A stretch of DNA of 64,000 nt. Source: Rhodococcus sp. X156. Lineage in GTDB: Bacteria; Actinomycetota; Actinomycetes; Mycobacteriales; Mycobacteriaceae. Location of the stretch: contig NZ_CP034766.1 in assembly GCF_004006015.1 (NCBI RefSeq), positions 682,001 through 746,000 of the forward strand, written 5' to 3'. The position numbers and the translations under genes are program-made. Positions 51,996-62,489 of the stretch are shown here, piece by piece (the stretch's first letter is position 1; each line of letters opens with the position of its first letter). The notes beneath the pieces were generated by a model. It made no database searches. It had not been told where the DNA came from and saw only the letters and a list, made by a program, of their open reading frames with translations.

Positions 51996-54105
51996 CGGTC
52001 GTCGGCGTCTCGGATCGAGCCCTTTCCGCAGGTCGCAGGGGCTTGCGCTGCCCGGGAAGCCGGGAGTCCAGCCAGGCCGGCAGCCACCAGGCCCGCTCGC
52101 CGAGCAGCACCATCACCGACGGCAGCAGCACCATCCGCACCACCGTCGCGTCCACCGCGATGGCGGTGGCCATGCCCACGCCCACCATCTTCACGGTGAG
52201 GTCGGTGTCGGTGGCGAAGGCCAGGAACACCGACACCATGATCAGCGCCGCGCAGGTGATCACCCGCCCGGTGGCGCCGATGCCGCGGTGCACGCTGCCG
52301 GCCGCGTCCCCGGTGCGCAGCCACTCCCGGCGGATGCGCGAGACCAGGAACACCTCGTAGTCCATGGACAGCCCGAACAGCACGGTGAACAGCAGGATCG
52401 GCACCCAGGTGGACACCGGCGTGGCGTGCGGCAGCCCGAGCAGGGTGGCGCCCCAGCCCCACTGGAACACCATGGTGAGCACTCCGTAGGCGGCGCCGAC
52501 GCTCAGCAGGTTCAGCGCGGCAGCCTTCAGCGCGATCGGCACCGAGCGGAACACCACCACCAGCGCCAGCACCGACACCGCCACCACGAAGCTGATCACC
52601 ACCCACAGCCGGACCGCCAGCTTGTCGGCGATGTCGGCGAACACCGCGGTGGTGCCGGTGACCATCACGCCCGGCTCCAGCACGTCCGCGCGCAGGTGGC
52701 GGATGAGCGCCGCCGCGGCCGGGTCCTGCGGGCTGGTGCTCGGCTGCACCTGCACCAGCGCCGCGGTGCCCGCCTGGTTCAGCACCGGCGGGGCCACCTG
52801 GGCGATCCCGGGGGTGCTCTGCAGCGCGGTGACGGTCTGCGCCACCCGCTCGGTCCGGCCGTCGCGCAGGTCGACGGCCACCACCAGCGGCCCGTTGGCG
52901 CCGGGCCCGAAGCCCGCCTCCACCAGGTCGTAGGCCCGCCGGGTGGTCTGGGAGTCCAGCCCGCTGCCGGCGTCCTGCGGCCAGGTGCGCATAGCCAGCG
53001 CGGGCGCGGCCAGCAGCAGCAGCAGGGTGAGCGCCGCCAGGCCCCACGCCACCGGGCGGCGGCTCACCCGCACGGCCCAGCGCGCCGAGAGCGGGGTGGT
53101 GCCGGCGCGGGCGCGGCGGCGCCCGGCCCGGCCCAGCAACCGGTGCCCGGCCGCCCCGCACAGCGCGGGGACCAGGGTGATGGCGGTGAGCACCACGCAC
53201 AGCACCACCAGCCCGGTGGCGTAGCCGAAGGAGGTGAACACCGGCAACCCGCTGAGCCCCAGGCCCAGCAGCGACAGCAGCACCGTGGCCCCGGCGAACA
53301 CCACCGAGGTCCCCGCCTCGGCGTTGGCGTCGGCGGCAGCGTCCACCGGGGCCCGGCCCTCGTGCAGGTGCTCGGTGAACCGGGTGAGCAGCAGCAGCGC
53401 GTAGTCGATGCCCACCCCGATGCCCACCATGGCGGCGACGAACGGGGCAGAGGTGCTGATGTCGGTGACCGCGGCGAGCAGGGTGATGCCGGCCGAGCCC
53501 ACCCCCAGCCCGAACAGGGCCACCAGCAGGGGGAGCCCGGCGGCGAGCACGGAGCCGAAGGCCAGCAGCAGCACCACCGCGGCGACGGCCAGGCCGATGA
53601 GCTCGGCGGAGCTGCCCCCTTCCTGGGCGTCCTCGGCCACCAGCCCACCCAGCTCCACCTGCACCCCGGCGTCGGTGGCGGGCCCAGCGGCCGCGCGCAG
53701 CGCGTCCACCCCCTCGGTGCCGGCGAAGTCGGTGACCGGGATGGAGTACTGCACCACCAGCAGCGCGGTGCGCCCGTCGGCCGACCAGCGCGGGCTCACG
53801 GTGCTGACGCCGTCCAGGGTGGCGGTGCGCTCGCGCACCTGCTCGACCGTGGCGGCCTCCAGCGGTGCCCCAGCGCGGTGCAGGACGACGCGGGCCTCGT
53901 CCCCGGCGGACTGCGGGAAGCTCTCCCGCAGGAAGGCGGTGGCCGCGGTCGACTCGGTGCCGGGGGTGTCGTAGTTGTCGTGCGGGGCGGCGCCCAGCTG
54001 GGCGGCCGCCCCGAGGGCAGCGACGAGCACCACCACCCAGGCTGCGACGGTCCGCCAGGGGTGCAGGGCGCAGGCCCGTCCGAGCCTGCTCAGCAACGTG
54101 CTCAT
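51985..54105 (-). CDS. MMPL/RND-family transporter (second)
   Basis: 706 aa, ATG with AAGGAC upstream. Same architecture as the transporter at 46337: N-terminal helix, two periplasmic loops and GVGIDYALLLLTRFTEHL and GLSMDYEVFLVSRIRREW as the paired proton-relay motifs. It is about 60 residues shorter. Sequence differs clearly from the first, so this is not a recent duplicate. It lies between a FAD-linked oxidase (33 bases upstream) and the SARP regulator, suggesting export of a product made or modified by that oxidase. Confidence 0.9.
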   Translation of the reverse strand: MSTLLSRLGRACALHPWRTVAAWVVVLVAALGAAAQLGAAPHDNYDTPGTESTAATAFLRESFPQSAGDEARVVLHRAGAPLEAATVEQVRERTATLDGVSTVSPRWSADGRTALLVVQYSIPVTDFAGTEGVDALRAAAGPATDAGVQVELGGLVAEDAQEGGSSAELIGLAVAAVVLLLAFGSVLAAGLPLLVALFGLGVGSAGITLLAAVTDISTSAPFVAAMVGIGVGIDYALLLLTRFTEHLHEGRAPVDAAADANAEAGTSVVFAGATVLLSLLGLGLSGLPVFTSFGYATGLVVLCVVLTAITLVPALCGAAGHRLLGRAGRRRARAGTTPLSARWAVRVSRRPVAWGLAALTLLLLLAAPALAMRTWPQDAGSGLDSQTTRRAYDLVEAGFGPGANGPLVVAVDLRDGRTERVAQTVTALQSTPGIAQVAPPVLNQAGTAALVQVQPSTSPQDPAAAALIRHLRADVLEPGVMVTGTTAVFADIADKLAVRLWVVISFVVAVSVLALVVVFRSVPIALKAAALNLLSVGAAYGVLTMVFQWGWGATLLGLPHATPVSTWVPILLFTVLFGLSMDYEVFLVSRIRREWLRTGDAAGSVHRGIGATGRVITCAALIMVSVFLAFATDTDLTVKMVGVGMATAIAVDATVVRMVLLPSVMVLLGERAWWLPAWLDSRLPGQRKPLRPAERARSETPTTVPS

Positions 54106-54138
54106 GATGAGGTCCTTGTCCGAGAGCGGTCTGGGGGA

Positions 54139-55521
54139 TCAGGCGAAGGTGCCGGTGGGGTCGAGGCGGTGGCGCAGCTCGGTCAGCCGGGCGTGCACCG
54201 CCGGTGGCCAGGCGTCGCTGAGCGGGTGCGCGTCGTCGACGGGGCCGTGGAAGTTCAGCTGCGTGCCGCAGTCGTAGCGGCCCAGCCCGGCCAGCAGCGC
54301 GTCGGCGGCAGCGGGCACGGCGGTGGCGAAGAGCTCGGGCACCGGCACGCCCAGCACGCTCACCAGGTACTCCGCCTGCCGGCCGCCCACCGCGTTGCCG
54401 CCGGCCGGCTCGTGGCGCAGCGCCCCGCCGAGGTGGCGCAGCTCCACCGCCATCAGCGGGCTGGCCGGGTCCTGCATCGGCTCGGTGACGGCCTGCACGA
54501 CGGTGTCTCGGGCCGTGGCGCTGTCCACTCCGTGCAGCAGGCGGCCGCGCTGCCAGGACGGCATGGGCTCGGCGCCCTCCGCCTGCTGGGCGGCCAGGGT
54601 GGCGGAGCTGTGCTCGCCGAAGGTCGCCAGCACCGGGGTGTGTCCGGCCAGCAGCTGCTCCACCAGCCGCGCGCCGGTCTCGGGGGTGCCCTCGTGGCAG
54701 AGCTGCAGCTGCAGCACGTGCTGGCCGCGCAGGGGTGGGGGCAGTGCGGGCAGGTCGGGCAGGTGCAGCACGGTGGCCGAGGAGCTCACCGACTCCGGCG
54801 CGCTGCGGGTCCACGCCAGGTAGCCGGCCAGCCCGGCGGTGACCTGCTCGGCGGGCAGCCAGGCGGTGCCCGCGTGCAGGCGGGGCGCGGGCTGCAGGGC
54901 CAGGGTGAGCGCGGTGACCACACCCAGGCCGGTCTTGCCGCCGCGCAGCGCCCAGAACAGGTCCGGGTGCTGCGCGGCGTCGACGGTGCGGACCATGCCG
55001 TCGGCGGTGACCACCTGCATGGCGAGCACGTGGTCGGCGGCGAAGCCGCGCGGGCGGGCCAGCGGGCCGATGCCGCCGCCCAGGGTGAAGCCGACGACGC
55101 CGACGGTGGGGTAGGTGGCGCCCACCGGGGCCAGCCCGACGGCGTCGCAGGCGTCGAGCACCGGGCCCCAGGTGGTGCCCGCGCCCACGGTGACGGCGCC
55201 GGCCACGGGGTCCACGTCGATGGTGTCCAGCCGGTGGGTGAGCAGCAGCAGCCCGCCCACCGCCGGGGCGGTGGTGCCGTGGCCGGTGGTCTGGGTGGTG
55301 ACCGCGAGCCCGTGGCGGGTGGCCACCGCGACGGCGGCGGCGACGTCGGCGGGCTCGGCGGGCTCCACCACCACCAGGGGCTGGTGGGTCACCGCCCGGT
55401 TGTGGCCGGTGACGAGGTGGTCGTAGTCGGGGTCGTGCGGGTAGCGCAGCCGGCCGCGGACCGATCCGCGGAGCTCGGCGACAGCGTCGGGGGGCAGGGG
55501 CTGGGGGTGGGTGGTGGTCAT
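54139..55521 (-). CDS. FAD-linked oxidase (BBE/PCMH type)
   Basis: 460 aa; ATG at 55521 preferred to GTG nine bases earlier. The PCMH FAD domain starts VVVEPAEPADVAAAVAVATRHG; TQTTGHGTTAP contains the His expected to bind FAD covalently. The second cysteine tether of bicovalent enzymes is replaced (GFTLGGGIGPLARPRG has no Cys). VVTADGMVRTVDAAQHPDLFWALRGG and the C-terminal berberine-bridge end (LNFHGPVDDAHPLSDAW) are typical. It oxidises alcohols, sugars or polyketide/terpenoid intermediates. The MMPL gene follows. Confidence 0.87.
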   Translation of the reverse strand: MTTTHPQPLPPDAVAELRGSVRGRLRYPHDPDYDHLVTGHNRAVTHQPLVVVEPAEPADVAAAVAVATRHGLAVTTQTTGHGTTAPAVGGLLLLTHRLDTIDVDPVAGAVTVGAGTTWGPVLDACDAVGLAPVGATYPTVGVVGFTLGGGIGPLARPRGFAADHVLAMQVVTADGMVRTVDAAQHPDLFWALRGGKTGLGVVTALTLALQPAPRLHAGTAWLPAEQVTAGLAGYLAWTRSAPESVSSSATVLHLPDLPALPPPLRGQHVLQLQLCHEGTPETGARLVEQLLAGHTPVLATFGEHSSATLAAQQAEGAEPMPSWQRGRLLHGVDSATARDTVVQAVTEPMQDPASPLMAVELRHLGGALRHEPAGGNAVGGRQAEYLVSVLGVPVPELFATAVPAAADALLAGLGRYDCGTQLNFHGPVDDAHPLSDAWPPAVHARLTELRHRLDPTGTFA

Positions 55522-55613
55522 GTCCACCACGGTGGGGCGCGGCGGTTGCGGCGCACTTGCAGCCGGCTAGCGGCCCGTCCGCAAGTGTCGCTCCTCCGGA
55601 GACGGAGCGGGCG

Positions 55614-56087
55614 CTACTCCGGGCCGCCGGGGTTGCACTCGGCGTCCACGGTGGCGCGGTAGCCCACGTCGGGGCGCCACTGCTCGAGGTTCCACGAGGG
55701 CTTGGCCGGCTCGAACAGCCGCGCGAGCTCCCAGTGGCAGCGGAACTGGTCGTGCAGCGATGCGGTGTCGGCCCCCGGAGCCGCGGCCACCACCTCGGCC
55801 CAGGCCGCGGTGCCCGCGGCGGTGCTGGCCGCGGCGCGACCGGCGGCGCTGGGGTACACGCGCAGCGTGCGGCCCTTGGCGGTGTCCACCCACTGCACGC
55901 GCTCGACGTAGAGCGGAGCTGCGGCAACGGGGCTGGTGGTGGGGGCGACGCTGGACGAGGACGGCACGGACGAGGACGGCACGGCCGGTGCGGACACGTC
56001 AGGCGTGGCGCACCCCACCAGCGGGAACCCCACCAGCGCGCACCCCAGCACGGCGAGGCCCACGCGTCCCACCCGCCAGCGCGCCAC
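55614..56087 (-). CDS. DUF2599 lipoprotein
   Basis: 157 aa, GTG start. A lipoprotein signal (LAVLGCALVGFPLVGC, lipobox LVGC, Cys about 26) is followed by a Ser/Pro/Val linker and a C-terminal DUF2599 domain (YVERVQWVDTAKGRTLRVYP; PSWNLEQWRPDVGYRATVDAECNPGG, with two Cys likely bonded). Related proteins are exported in mycobacteria and rhodococci; function unknown. TACGCT seven bases upstream suggests a leaderless mRNA. Its neighbour fadA is divergent. Confidence 0.8.
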   Translation of the reverse strand: MARWRVGRVGLAVLGCALVGFPLVGCATPDVSAPAVPSSSVPSSSSVAPTTSPVAAAPLYVERVQWVDTAKGRTLRVYPSAAGRAAASTAAGTAAWAEVVAAAPGADTASLHDQFRCHWELARLFEPAKPSWNLEQWRPDVGYRATVDAECNPGGPE

Positions 56088-56100
56088 GTCAGCGAGCGTA
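56088..56100 (-). promoter_or_regulatory. Putative leaderless promoter of the DUF2599 gene
   Basis: Minus strand TACGCT (56100 to 56095), seven bases, GTG at 56087; no Shine-Dalgarno. Confidence 0.45.
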
Positions 56101-56166
56101 GGGGAGTGAGCGATGCGGCCACCCAGGACGAGCGCTGCGGTCAGGGGTTCCTTAGCTACCGGGCAG

Positions 56167-56172
56167 TAACAT
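56167..56172 (+). promoter_or_regulatory. Possible -10 (TAACAT) of fadAB
   Basis: TAACAT would start transcription near 56179, leaving a leader of about 46 bases that ends in a strong GGAGG ribosome-binding site four bases before the fadA ATG. The leader is pyrimidine-rich (TTTGTTCTCTTCTTT). No clear -35. Confidence 0.4.
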
Positions 56173-56224
56173 CGTGCCGGTCAGCGCGACTGCTGACTCG
56201 TTTGTTCTCTTCTTTGGAGGCTCC

Positions 56225-57445
<1,221 letters not shown>

Positions 57446-57451
57446 CCCACC

Positions 57452-59626
57452 ATGACCAGCGAATCTATGAACACTGACAGCTCGGCTATCACGTACGACC
57501 GCGACGCCGACGGTGTCGTCACCCTCACCCTGGACGCCCCGGGCCGCTCCGCGAACACCATGGACGCGCTGTTCCGCAGCTCGCTCAAGGAGACCGTCGA
57601 GCGGCTCACCGCCGAGCGCGAGCAGGTCACCGGCATCGTCATCACCTCGGCCAAGAAGACCTTCTTCGCCGGCGGTGACCTCAACGAGCTCATCAAGGTC
57701 ACCCCGGAGACCGCCCAGGACTTCGCCGCGGGCGGCAACGAGATGAAGGGCCACCTGCGGGCCATCGAGACCATGGGCGTGCCCGTGGTCGCCGCGATCA
57801 ACGGCGCCGCCCTCGGTGGCGGCTGGGAGATCGCGCTGTCCTGCCACCGCCGCATCGCGGTGAACAACCCCAAGATCAAGCTGGGCCTGCCCGAGGTCAC
57901 CCTGGGCCTGCTGCCCGGTGGCGGCGGCGTGGTCCGCACCGTCCGGCTCATCGGCCTGGCCGCGGCGCTGCCGCTGCTCACTGAGGGCCGCCAGCTCACC
58001 CCGGAGAAGGCCCAGCAGGCGGGCCTGCTGCACGAGCTGGTGGAGACGCCGGACGAGCTGCTCACCGCGGCCAAGGCCTGGATCAAGGACAACCCCACCA
58101 GCGCCCAGCCCTTCGACGCCAAGGGCTACCAGATCCCCGGCGGCAGCGTGCGCGACGCCGGCATGATGATGGCCGCCATCCCGGCCATGCTGCGCAAGAA
58201 GACCCACGGCACCCAGCCCGCCCCCGAGGCGATCGTCTCCGCCGCCGTGGAGAGCATGAACGTCGACGTGGACACCGCCCTGCGGGTGGAGACGGCCTAC
58301 CTGGCCGAGCTCGCCGCCGGGCAGATCTCCAAGAACATGATCAGCGCGTTCTTCTTCCAGCTCAACCAGATCAACGGCGGCGGCTCGCGGCCTGACGGTC
58401 CGGCCAAGCGCACGCCCACCAAGATCGGCGTCATCGGCGCCGGCATGATGGGTGCGGGCATCGCCCACGTCGCCTCCACCCGGGGCATCGAGGTCGTCCT
58501 GGTCGACGCCAGCCTGGAGGCCGCCGAGCGCGGCAAGAAGCACGGCGCCGACATCCTGGACGCCAAGGTGGCCAAGGGCCGCCTGGCCCAGGACAAGCGG
58601 GACGCCACCCTGGCCCTGGTCACCCCCGTGGACGACGCCGCCCAGGTGGCCGGCTGCGACCTGGTGATCGAGGCCGTGTTCGAGGACCGCAAGGTCAAGG
58701 CCGAGGTGCACAACAAGGTCGCCGCTGCGGCGCCGGAGGCCACCATCGCCTCCAACACCTCCACCCTGCCCATCACCGGGCTGGCCTCGGCGGTGCCGGA
58801 CCCGGCCAAGTTCGTCGGCATGCACTTCTTCTCCCCGGTGCACAAGATGCAGCTGGTCGAGCTGATCCGCGGCGAGAAGACCAGCGACGAGACGCTGGCC
58901 TTCGCCTTCGACACCGTGCTCGCGCTGGGCAAGACGCCCATCGTGGTCAACGACGCCCGCGGGTTCTTCACCTCCCGGGTGTTCGGCACGTTCACCAGCG
59001 AGGGCCAGGCCCTGCTGGGCGAGGGCGTGCCCGCGGCGCGCATCGAGACCGAGGCCCTCAAGGCCGGCATGCCGGTGGGCCCGCTGGCGGTGTCCGACGA
59101 GGTGTCCATGACGCTGATGCTGGCCATCCGCAAGCAGACCCTGGCCGACATCGCCGAGACCGGCGACAGCAGCGGCATGAGCGCCGACCACCCGGGCTTC
59201 GCGGTGACCGACAAGATGGTCAACGAGTTCAACCGCCCGGGCAAGGCCAAGGGCGCCGGTTTCTACGACTACCCCGAGTCCGGCGGCAAGCGCCTGTGGC
59301 CCGGGCTGGCGGAGAACTTCGGCAAGGCCGACGGCGGCGCCGAGCTCACCGGCCAGGACATCCGGGACCGCTTCCTCTTCGCGGAGGCCCTGGAGTCGGT
59401 GCGCTGCGTGGAGGAGGGCGTCATCGACTCCGTCGCCGACGCCAACATCGGCAGCATCTTCGGCATCGGCTACGCCCCCTGGACCGGTGGCGTGCTGCAG
59501 TTCCTCAACGGCTACGGTCTGCCGCAGGCGGTGGAGCGGGCCAAGGAGCTGGCCGAGCGCTTCGGCGAGCGGTTCGCCCCGCCCGCGCTGCTGGTCGCCA
59601 AGGCCGAGGCCGGCGAGCAGTTCTAG
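57452..59626 (+). CDS. fadB: Fatty-acid oxidation complex alpha subunit FadB
   Basis: 724 aa. N-terminal crotonase domain (about 10-290): KTFFAGGDLNELI, NGAALGGGWEIALSCH and LGLPEVTLGLLPGGGG keep both catalytic Glu. Then the 3-hydroxyacyl-CoA dehydrogenase domain (about 325-505): IGVIGAGMMGAGIAHVAS (NAD site), SNTSTLPITGLA, GMHFFSPVHKMQLVE with catalytic His, then the C-terminal helical domain. It performs hydration and NAD-linked oxidation in beta-oxidation. Co-transcribed with fadA and ended by a strong hairpin. Confidence 0.95.
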   Translation: MTSESMNTDSSAITYDRDADGVVTLTLDAPGRSANTMDALFRSSLKETVERLTAEREQVTGIVITSAKKTFFAGGDLNELIKVTPETAQDFAAGGNEMKGHLRAIETMGVPVVAAINGAALGGGWEIALSCHRRIAVNNPKIKLGLPEVTLGLLPGGGGVVRTVRLIGLAAALPLLTEGRQLTPEKAQQAGLLHELVETPDELLTAAKAWIKDNPTSAQPFDAKGYQIPGGSVRDAGMMMAAIPAMLRKKTHGTQPAPEAIVSAAVESMNVDVDTALRVETAYLAELAAGQISKNMISAFFFQLNQINGGGSRPDGPAKRTPTKIGVIGAGMMGAGIAHVASTRGIEVVLVDASLEAAERGKKHGADILDAKVAKGRLAQDKRDATLALVTPVDDAAQVAGCDLVIEAVFEDRKVKAEVHNKVAAAAPEATIASNTSTLPITGLASAVPDPAKFVGMHFFSPVHKMQLVELIRGEKTSDETLAFAFDTVLALGKTPIVVNDARGFFTSRVFGTFTSEGQALLGEGVPAARIETEALKAGMPVGPLAVSDEVSMTLMLAIRKQTLADIAETGDSSGMSADHPGFAVTDKMVNEFNRPGKAKGAGFYDYPESGGKRLWPGLAENFGKADGGAELTGQDIRDRFLFAEALESVRCVEEGVIDSVADANIGSIFGIGYAPWTGGVLQFLNGYGLPQAVERAKELAERFGERFAPPALLVAKAEAGEQF

Positions 59627-59644
59627 AGCTCTCCCCGCGCACCC

Positions 59645-59681
59645 AGCACCGCCCCGTGACCCCTGGTCGCGGGGCGGTGCT
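59645..59681. terminator. Strong bidirectional hairpin between fadB and araC-type gene
   Basis: AGCACCGCCCCG pairs with CGGGGCGGTGCT; the stem continues inward to 17 pairs with one G-U and a three-base loop. It lies 19 bases after the fadB stop and 22 before the stop of the converging regulator. Confidence 0.75.
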
Positions 59682-59702
59682 GCTCGTTCAGGGGCCGGCC
59701 GC

Positions 59703-60731
59703 TCAGCGCTGCTGCGCGGCCAGGTAGGAGCCGGGTGAGTGCCCGGTCCACCGCCGGAACGCCCGGTGCAGGGCGCTGGCCTCGGAGAAGCCCAGCCGCA
59801 CGGCCAGCTCGTCCAGCGGCTCGTGGGCGTCGGTGATGCTGGCGGTGGCCAGGTCACGGCGCAGCGCGTCGCACACCGCCGAGTAGGAGGTGCGCTCGGC
59901 GGCGAGGTGGCGGCGCAGCGACGCCGGGCTGTAGCCCAGCCGGGCGGCCACGTGCGGCAGCGTGGGCAGCAGCCCGGTGGCGGCCAGGTCCTCACCCACC
60001 ACCCGGCGCACCGCGGCGGCGCGGCTGGTGCCGTGCTCGCGGCGGGCCAGCAGGTCGGCCGGAGAGCTGCGCAGGAACCCGGCCAGCGCCCGCTCGTCGC
60101 GCTGCACCGAGGTGTGCAGATCCGCGGTGTCCAGCACCAGCGCGCTGCACGGCTGGTCGAAGACCACCGGCGCCCCGAACAGCTGGGTGTACTCCCCGCG
60201 GTGCGCCGGCGGGGGATAGGCCAGCTCCACCGCCAGCGGCACGATCGGCGCCCGCACCAGCCAGCTGGCAAAGCGGTGCCAGATCATCAGCAGCGACTCG
60301 GTGAGGAACACCCCGGGCCCAGGCGCCAGCTCCAGCCGGGTCTGCTCCGCACCCACCTGCAGCCGAAACCGCGGCCCACCGGGAAAGAGGTGGTAGAACG
60401 CGGTGGCCCGGGTCAGCGCGGTGCGCAGGTCGGGGCAGTGCACCGCCAGCAGCCCCATGGTGGCGAAGGTGCCGCGCCGGCTGGGCACCGGCCAGTGCCC
60501 CATCAGCTCGTCGTCCAGGTGGTCCCACACCCCGCGCACCAGCCGGGCGAACTGCTCGGTGGACACCACCGGCGGGCCACCATCGCCGTCGAGCCCGGTG
60601 CCGTCGAGTCCGGTGCCGTCGAGCCCGGTGCCGTCGATGCCGGCACTGGCGAGCAGCTCGGCCCGCTCGTCCGCGACCACTCCCTGCAGCACCGCCCGCA
60701 CGTGGTGGCTGCCGATCCCTGCGCTGGGCAC
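59703..60731 (-). CDS. AraC-family regulator (arabinose-binding-like N-terminus)
   Basis: 342 aa, GTG start five bases after the prfC stop. The N-terminal part matches the AraC_binding_2-type domain of OruR/ArgR-like regulators (GLLAVHCPDLRTALTRATAFY, LELAYPPPAHR in the variant VELAYPPPAHR). The C-terminal HTH_18 domain shows VAARLGYSPASLRRHLAAE and LDELAVRLGFSEASALHRAFRRWTG, with PGSY near the end. Near the N-terminus is a short tandem repeat (LDGTG). It probably regulates the nearby fatty-acid genes; translation follows that of prfC. Confidence 0.87.
   Translation of the reverse strand: MPSAGIGSHHVRAVLQGVVADERAELLASAGIDGTGLDGTGLDGTGLDGDGGPPVVSTEQFARLVRGVWDHLDDELMGHWPVPSRRGTFATMGLLAVHCPDLRTALTRATAFYHLFPGGPRFRLQVGAEQTRLELAPGPGVFLTESLLMIWHRFASWLVRAPIVPLAVELAYPPPAHRGEYTQLFGAPVVFDQPCSALVLDTADLHTSVQRDERALAGFLRSSPADLLARREHGTSRAAAVRRVVGEDLAATGLLPTLPHVAARLGYSPASLRRHLAAERTSYSAVCDALRRDLATASITDAHEPLDELAVRLGFSEASALHRAFRRWTGHSPGSYLAAQQR
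60586..60642 (-). repeat. 15-bp tandem repeat in the AraC-type gene
   Basis: Three full units (60586, 60601 and 60616, each CCGTCGAGYCCGGTG) and a partial fourth, encoding repeated GLDGT/DGTGL pentapeptides near residue 35 of the regulator. The unit is a multiple of three, so changes in number keep the frame. Confidence 0.85.
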
Positions 60732-60736
60732 GTCCG

Positions 60737-62371
60737 TCAGTCGGCGGCGGCCACGAGCGGCTCCAGGGTGAGCCCGGGGTGCTCCTTCTGGATGTACTGC
60801 AGGCGCCACTTGTCGCTGACCAGCGCCAGCAGCACCCCGTCGCTGCGGGTGAACACCTCGATGCCGCGCTGGCGGTTGAGCTCGTCGGCCGACTCCGCGT
60901 TGGTGCGCCGGGCCAGCGAGTAGCCCAGGTTCTCCATCTTGGCCTCGACGTCGAACTCGGCCTTCATCCGCGCGGCCACCACCTCGAACTGCATGGGGCC
61001 CACCGCCGCCAGCACTGGGGAGGCGTCGCCGCGGAGGTCGTTGCGCAGCACCTGCACCACGCCCTCGGAGTCCAGCTGGTCCACCGCGCGGCGGAACTGC
61101 TTGTACTTGCCGGCGCTGTCGGCCCGCAGCACCGCGAAGAACTCCGGCGCGAAGCTGGGCATCGGCGGGTAGCGCACCGGCTCCTCGGTGTAGAGGGTGT
61201 CGCCGGGGCGCAGGGTGAGCGCGTTGACCAGGCCCACCACGTCGCCGGGGTAGGCGGTCTCCACCGTGGAGCGCTCGCGGCCGAACACCGACTGGGCGTA
61301 CTTGGTGGTGAACGGCTTGCCGGTGGCGGCGTTGGTCACCACCATGCCCCGCTCGAAGGTGCCCGAGCACACCCGGATGTAGGCCAGCCGGTCGCGGTGC
61401 GCGGAGTCCATGCCCGCCTGCACCTTGAACACCACCGCGCTGAAGGGTGCCGTCACCGGGCGGGGGTGACCGTCCACGTCAGGACGGTCACCCGGCGGGG
61501 GAGCGAGGTCGACCAGCGCGTCCAGGATCTGGTGCACGCCGAAGTTGAGCATCGCCGAGCCGAAGATCACCGGGGAGGTGCGCCCGGCCAGGAACTGCTC
61601 CTGGTCGTGGTCGGCGCCGCTGATGCTCAGCAGCTCGCTCTCCTCCACGGCGTTGCCCCAGTCCACGCCCTCGCGCGCCGCGGCCGCCTCGGCGTCCATC
61701 AGCTCCTCGGGGGCGATCTTGGCGCCGCCGGCGGTGCGGGTGAAGCGGATGTAGGAGTCGTTGGTGCGGTCCAGCAGGCCGCGGAAGTCGCCGGCGATGC
61801 CCACCGGCCACAGCAGCGGGGTGGGCTTGAGGCCGATGCGCTCCTCGATCTCGTCCATCAGCTCCAGCGGCGCCTGGCCCGGCCGGTCCCACTTGTTGAT
61901 GACGGTGATCACCGGGATGCCGCGGTGGCGACAGACCTGGAACAGCTTGAGGGTCTGCGGCTCCAGGCCCTTGGCGGCGTCGATGAGCATGACGGCGGCG
62001 TCGACGGCGGTGAGCACCCGGTAGGTGTCCTCGGAGAAGTCGGCGTGGCCGGGGGTGTCGACGAGGTTGATCACCGTGTCGCGGTAGGTGAACTGCAGCG
62101 CGGTGGAGGTCACCGAGATGCCGCGGGCCTTCTCCATCTCCATCCAGTCGGAGACGGTGGAGCGGCGGCCGGCCTTGCCGTGGATGGCACCGGCCTCGGA
62201 GATCACCTTGGCGTGCAGGGCGAGGGCCTCGGTGAGCGTGGACTTTCCGGCGTCGGGGTGGCTGATCACGGCGAACGTGCGCCTGCGGGCGACCTCGTTG
62301 GCCACTGCCAGCCCGGCACGGTCGCTCGCGAGACGCTCCTCGGAAGCCGGTGCGGAGGGGGTCTGGGTCAC
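60737..62371 (-). CDS. prfC: Peptide chain release factor 3
   Basis: 544 aa; GTG at 62371 with AAAGGA upstream. Translational GTPase: VISHPDAGKSTLTEALALH (G1), RGISVTSTALQF (G2), NLVDTPGHADFSEDTYR (G3), VITVINKWDRPG (G4). RF3-specific parts: GVHQILDALVDLAPPP, VFKVQAGMDSAHRDRLAYIRVCSG and the C-terminal GPMQFEVVAARMKAEFDVE. It helps release RF1/RF2 from the ribosome and polices translation quality. An AraC-type regulator follows after five bases, an odd partner. Confidence 0.94.
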   Translation of the reverse strand: MTQTPSAPASEERLASDRAGLAVANEVARRRTFAVISHPDAGKSTLTEALALHAKVISEAGAIHGKAGRRSTVSDWMEMEKARGISVTSTALQFTYRDTVINLVDTPGHADFSEDTYRVLTAVDAAVMLIDAAKGLEPQTLKLFQVCRHRGIPVITVINKWDRPGQAPLELMDEIEERIGLKPTPLLWPVGIAGDFRGLLDRTNDSYIRFTRTAGGAKIAPEELMDAEAAAAREGVDWGNAVEESELLSISGADHDQEQFLAGRTSPVIFGSAMLNFGVHQILDALVDLAPPPGDRPDVDGHPRPVTAPFSAVVFKVQAGMDSAHRDRLAYIRVCSGTFERGMVVTNAATGKPFTTKYAQSVFGRERSTVETAYPGDVVGLVNALTLRPGDTLYTEEPVRYPPMPSFAPEFFAVLRADSAGKYKQFRRAVDQLDSEGVVQVLRNDLRGDASPVLAAVGPMQFEVVAARMKAEFDVEAKMENLGYSLARRTNAESADELNRQRGIEVFTRSDGVLLALVSDKWRLQYIQKEHPGLTLEPLVAAAD

Positions 62372-62476
62372 GAGTGGTCCTTTCGGGTGGTCAGCACCCC
62401 AGGGTATCGCTCCGGCAAATGTGGCCGGTGCCCGCGTTTCCTGCCGAGCCCTGCAGAGGTTTGGGGCAACGCCCTC

Positions 62477-62489
62477 TATTGTGTTACCC
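62477..62489 (+). promoter_or_regulatory. Putative leaderless promoter of the acyl-AMP/CoA ligase
   Basis: TATTGT (62477-62482), seven bases, then GTG at 62490; no Shine-Dalgarno. Upstream is A+T-rich for this genome. Confidence 0.55.

Noticed and set aside
52288-55662. 1124-codon plus-strand frame across MMPL and FAD-oxidase genes
   Set aside because: Antisense shadow; His/Gln/Gly repeats, no start signal.
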